Below, one piece after another: positions 32,586-34,575 of a stretch of DNA of 34,575 bases. Under the pieces are notes generated by a model. That model did no database searches and was not told the DNA's origin. It was given only the letters and a program-made list of their open reading frames with translations. The DNA lies in contig NZ_GL882697.1 in assembly GCF_000195635.1 (NCBI RefSeq), forward strand, positions 1-34,575. Direction: 5' to 3'. The stretch is from Bacteroides fluxus YIT 12057. GTDB lineage: Bacteria > Bacteroidota > Bacteroidia > Bacteroidales > Bacteroidaceae. Position 1 is the stretch's first letter. Each line of letters starts with the position of its first letter. A program made the translations under genes and the position numbers.

Positions 32586-33536
32586 ATGGGAAAGATCGGT
32601 TTGTCACATATTGAAAGTTCTCTTGCGTCAATCAATTCGCTGGATACGGATTATCTGGCAGAAATAATTGCAGCTACTTTAATTGAGGAAGGCGTCAGTC
32701 CTGACGACATACAGATTATCCGTTTGGGTGATTCCCGTATGAAAGTCGGGAAAGATATAGAAAGTATCAGAATGGAATATAGCCCTGATGACGAGATAAA
32801 CGATTGTTTGCGTATCTATGTCAACCGGGAAGGACTTTATGATGTATTGCCAGAGGGAGTGTTTTTCTTGGGTATTGATTTGTTGGATTCCACGGACATA
32901 AAGAAGGTTGTCAATCAGGTCAGGCAGTATCGGAAAGAAGAGATGGAAATACGAAAATTCTTTTCCGTATTTGAGGATGAAATAGACCGGACGCTTGTAC
33001 AGATGCAATTGCTCGAACGCCGGGTCGATAGAAAAAATGTTTATACGGATTTCACGAATGTGTTCACTGCTTACTGGCCGATAATCAGAAAACTTTCGTT
33101 GGAACAAGCCGCCTTGTTTATGAGAATCATTCCTATTATTCACAAGATTCGTGGGGACCAGCGTAAAATTACCAAAGTGCTCTCTTTGATACTTGGATTA
33201 CCTGTCACCCTGTCTCATGTGTTGAGTCGTAAAAAGTGTGATAGTTTTCCGGCATTCAGACAGGCACGTTTGGGAGAGACACTTGTTATTGGTTCAGAGT
33301 TCAGGAGCGGCAGATACGATGCATGTGTCACTGTCCATGACATTCCTCGTAACCGTATACCGGAGTTTCTTGACAATGGAAAAAGCAGATGCATACTACT
33401 TGAATTGATTGATATGCTTTTTGCCGCAGATATGGAAGTAAGGATAAAACTGGATGTTGTGAGTTCCGGACATATATGTGTCATTTCCAACGAGCCATCT
33501 AAGGCATCCCATCTCGGTATAGATGCTTATTTATAA
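32586..33536 (+). CDS. tssG: T6SS baseplate protein TssG
   Basis: The 316-aa protein starts 3 bases after the tssF stop, the usual order tssF-tssG. Its length fits TssG, and its C-terminal half contains the conserved LSLILGLPVTLSHV-like region. It completes the baseplate wedge with TssF and TssE. Recognition depends partly on gene order. Confidence 0.85.
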   Translation: MGKIGLSHIESSLASINSLDTDYLAEIIAATLIEEGVSPDDIQIIRLGDSRMKVGKDIESIRMEYSPDDEINDCLRIYVNREGLYDVLPEGVFFLGIDLLDSTDIKKVVNQVRQYRKEEMEIRKFFSVFEDEIDRTLVQMQLLERRVDRKNVYTDFTNVFTAYWPIIRKLSLEQAALFMRIIPIIHKIRGDQRKITKVLSLILGLPVTLSHVLSRKKCDSFPAFRQARLGETLVIGSEFRSGRYDACVTVHDIPRNRIPEFLDNGKSRCILLELIDMLFAADMEVRIKLDVVSSGHICVISNEPSKASHLGIDAYL

Positions 33537-33560
33537 ATTAAAACTTAAGAAAGGATTATC

Positions 33561-34025
33561 ATGACAGACTGGAATCAAGTGGAAGCGACCGTTTCTATCG
33601 GTGGCAGTGAATGTAAGTTCACTACAATTTATCTCAAACAGGTGTTCAACGGGCACCATGTTTTTGATATTGGTGTATTGTGTCCCCCTCTGCCTGGAGA
33701 GAATATCTGGTACAACGAGCGTGAAAGCATGATTGCCATGCAGGGTCAGAGTGTGGTAATCCGCATGAAACATGTGATTAGCGGTGATGAAAGCATCTTC
33801 AAGGGCATCATCACCGAAATTGGAATGGATGGTGAGAGAGGGGTTTCCGGCACTATCCATTACAGGGGATGCAGTCCTACTGTTCTGCTTGAATCCGGAA
33901 AGACAATGGACTCCTTTATGGATTATACCTTGTCGGCCATTGTCGGAGAGGTGGTGAAGAATTATGGCAATGGAGTGGAGATTGTCAACAAGCCGCTTTT
34001 CAATGAACAGATTCCTTATGTCTAG
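33561..34025 (+). CDS. tssI: VgrG (TssI) copy 2, N-terminal part ending at in-frame TAG
   Basis: The 154-aa protein is identical to copy 1 except for one residue (Val for Ile in CSPTVLLESG). It ends at the same TAG at the same codon. It lies 24 bases after tssG, with the same AAAGGATTATC leader as copy 1. Confidence 0.9.
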   Translation: MTDWNQVEATVSIGGSECKFTTIYLKQVFNGHHVFDIGVLCPPLPGENIWYNERESMIAMQGQSVVIRMKHVISGDESIFKGIITEIGMDGERGVSGTIHYRGCSPTVLLESGKTMDSFMDYTLSAIVGEVVKNYGNGVEIVNKPLFNEQIPYV

Positions 34026-34058
34026 ATGCACGAAGAAACCGGATATGAGTTTCTTCGT
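34023..34058 (+). promoter_or_regulatory. TAG-ATG junction with downstream 10-bp stem-loop, copy 2
   Basis: TAG (34023-34025), ATG (34026-34028), then the same 10-bp stem at 34030-34039 and 34049-34058 with the same loop. The arrangement is base-for-base identical to copy 1 (24772-24807). Confidence 0.6.
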
Positions 34059-34575
34059 AGAATTGCCTACCAATACGGCGAATGGTTCTATTATGACGGA
34101 CAGAAATTACATTTCGGGAATCCGCAAAAGGACAAGAACGAAACGGTTACTTACGATGTTGAGTTGGAAAATGTAAGTTTTGGTTCTCGTATAGCTCCTT
34201 TCCATTATTCGCGTCATGACTATATGGCGGAGGATGACCGTCCTCTTTATGCAGACGACAGTGCCAGAGTGAACGGTATCAACACTTATCTGGCAAATGC
34301 AATCAGTACGTCCGAGTCCGTTTATCAATCTCCTACTACTTTATATAACAAAGCGGCAGTCGGTCATCCGGTTCACATGAACCGTCTTCTGGAGTTTGAG
34401 AAGGGACGTGATACGGCTTCCTTGGTATGGTTGAGAGGTAAGAGCAAAACTTGTCGTGTACGTATTGGCGAACCTATTGCGGTCAAAATACCTGCTTCCA
34501 TGTGTAACCGTCGGGATCTGGGACAATACAGGGTGATGTCAGTAATCCATGAGGTTGATAAGAATGGTGTTTATT
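34026..34575 (+). CDS. tssI: VgrG (TssI) copy 2, C-terminal part, cut by window end
   Basis: The frame continues in phase from the TAG of copy 2 and is open to the end of the window (183 codons), ending inside the gp27-like base. The OB fold and needle must lie beyond. The mix of silent and amino-acid changes relative to copy 1, with no further stops, argues that it is an active gene. A second effector cassette is likely to follow. Confidence 0.85.
   Translation, partial: MHEETGYEFLRRIAYQYGEWFYYDGQKLHFGNPQKDKNETVTYDVELENVSFGSRIAPFHYSRHDYMAEDDRPLYADDSARVNGINTYLANAISTSESVYQSPTTLYNKAAVGHPVHMNRLLEFEKGRDTASLVWLRGKSKTCRVRIGEPIAVKIPASMCNRRDLGQYRVMSVIHEVDKNGVY

Larger units (their letters stand above)
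33550..34575 (+). repeat. Long direct repeat covering vgrG, copy 2
   Basis: Copy of 24299-25324, cut by the window end. Differences are scattered and mainly preserve the frame (for example VDLEKVSFGSCVTPF against VELENVSFGSRIAPF), so both copies seem to have stayed under selection after duplication. Confidence 0.9.

Noticed and set aside
33531..34073. A 180-aa minus-strand frame over vgrG copy 2, with a near-identical one over copy 1
   Set aside because: It recurs only because the DNA is duplicated; it is antisense to VgrG and has no gene-like features.
1..34575. Search for CRISPR arrays and complete tRNA or rRNA genes
   Set aside because: No regularly spaced 25-40-base repeats with unique spacers and no full tRNA fold were found by reading; only the 3' tRNA-like fragment at 142-163 is reported.

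Overview
The window looks like part of an integrative and conjugative element (ICE) from a gut Bacteroidales bacterium (Bacteroides, Phocaeicola or Parabacteroides) that carries a Bacteroidetes-type (subtype iii) type VI secretion system (T6SS). Three things support this. The T6SS has TssN, TssO and TssR but no TssJ, TssL or TssM. Promoter sequences fit the Bacteroides -33 TTTG / -7 TAnnTTTG pattern. The left part carries typical Bacteroidales ICE genes: a PRTRC cassette, a TopB-like topoisomerase, DUF4099/DUF3945 proteins and small MerR-like HTH proteins. In the published scheme (GA1, GA2, GA3), ICE-borne loci are GA1 or GA2; I cannot choose between them from sequence alone.

Layout. 1-376: probable element end, with the 3' end of a tRNA-like sequence and its terminator but no tRNA body, then a 13-bp inverted repeat. 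377-1560: three small HTH proteins around an operator-rich region holding 10-bp helically phased repeats and GGTTTACA motifs. 1652-6019: minus-strand PRTRC genes (E, C, F, B, ThiF) plus two small proteins. 6020-6299: a long imperfect palindrome and the terminator of the next operon. 6300-10263: minus-strand DUF3945 protein, DUF4099 protein and topoisomerase. 10264-11023: non-coding, with a second copy of the phased 10-bp repeats, a second long palindrome and the terminator of the T6SS minus operon.

T6SS. Two divergent operons start from 21573-21888. The minus operon reads tssH(clpV), a small ORF, tssE, tssN, tssK, tssO, a second membrane protein, a PKD-domain protein, tssR and a 241-aa unknown. 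The plus operon reads tssD(hcp), an attenuator-like hairpin, tssB, tssC, vgrG copy 1, an unknown (adaptor-like), a DUF4280 PAAR-like spike tip, a large putative effector, a putative periplasmic immunity protein, tssF, tssG and vgrG copy 2, which runs off the window. The stretch from the C-terminal part of vgrG copy 1 to the immunity gene is clearly more AT-rich than its surroundings, as expected for an exchangeable effector cassette.

The most striking observation is that both vgrG copies are interrupted at the same codon by an in-frame TAG, followed directly by an in-frame ATG and, four bases after the stop, by a perfect 10-bp stem-loop. The two parts together have the length and domain order of a normal VgrG. 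This may be a programmed stop (readthrough or reinitiation), a split VgrG, or a nonsense mutation spread between copies by gene conversion.
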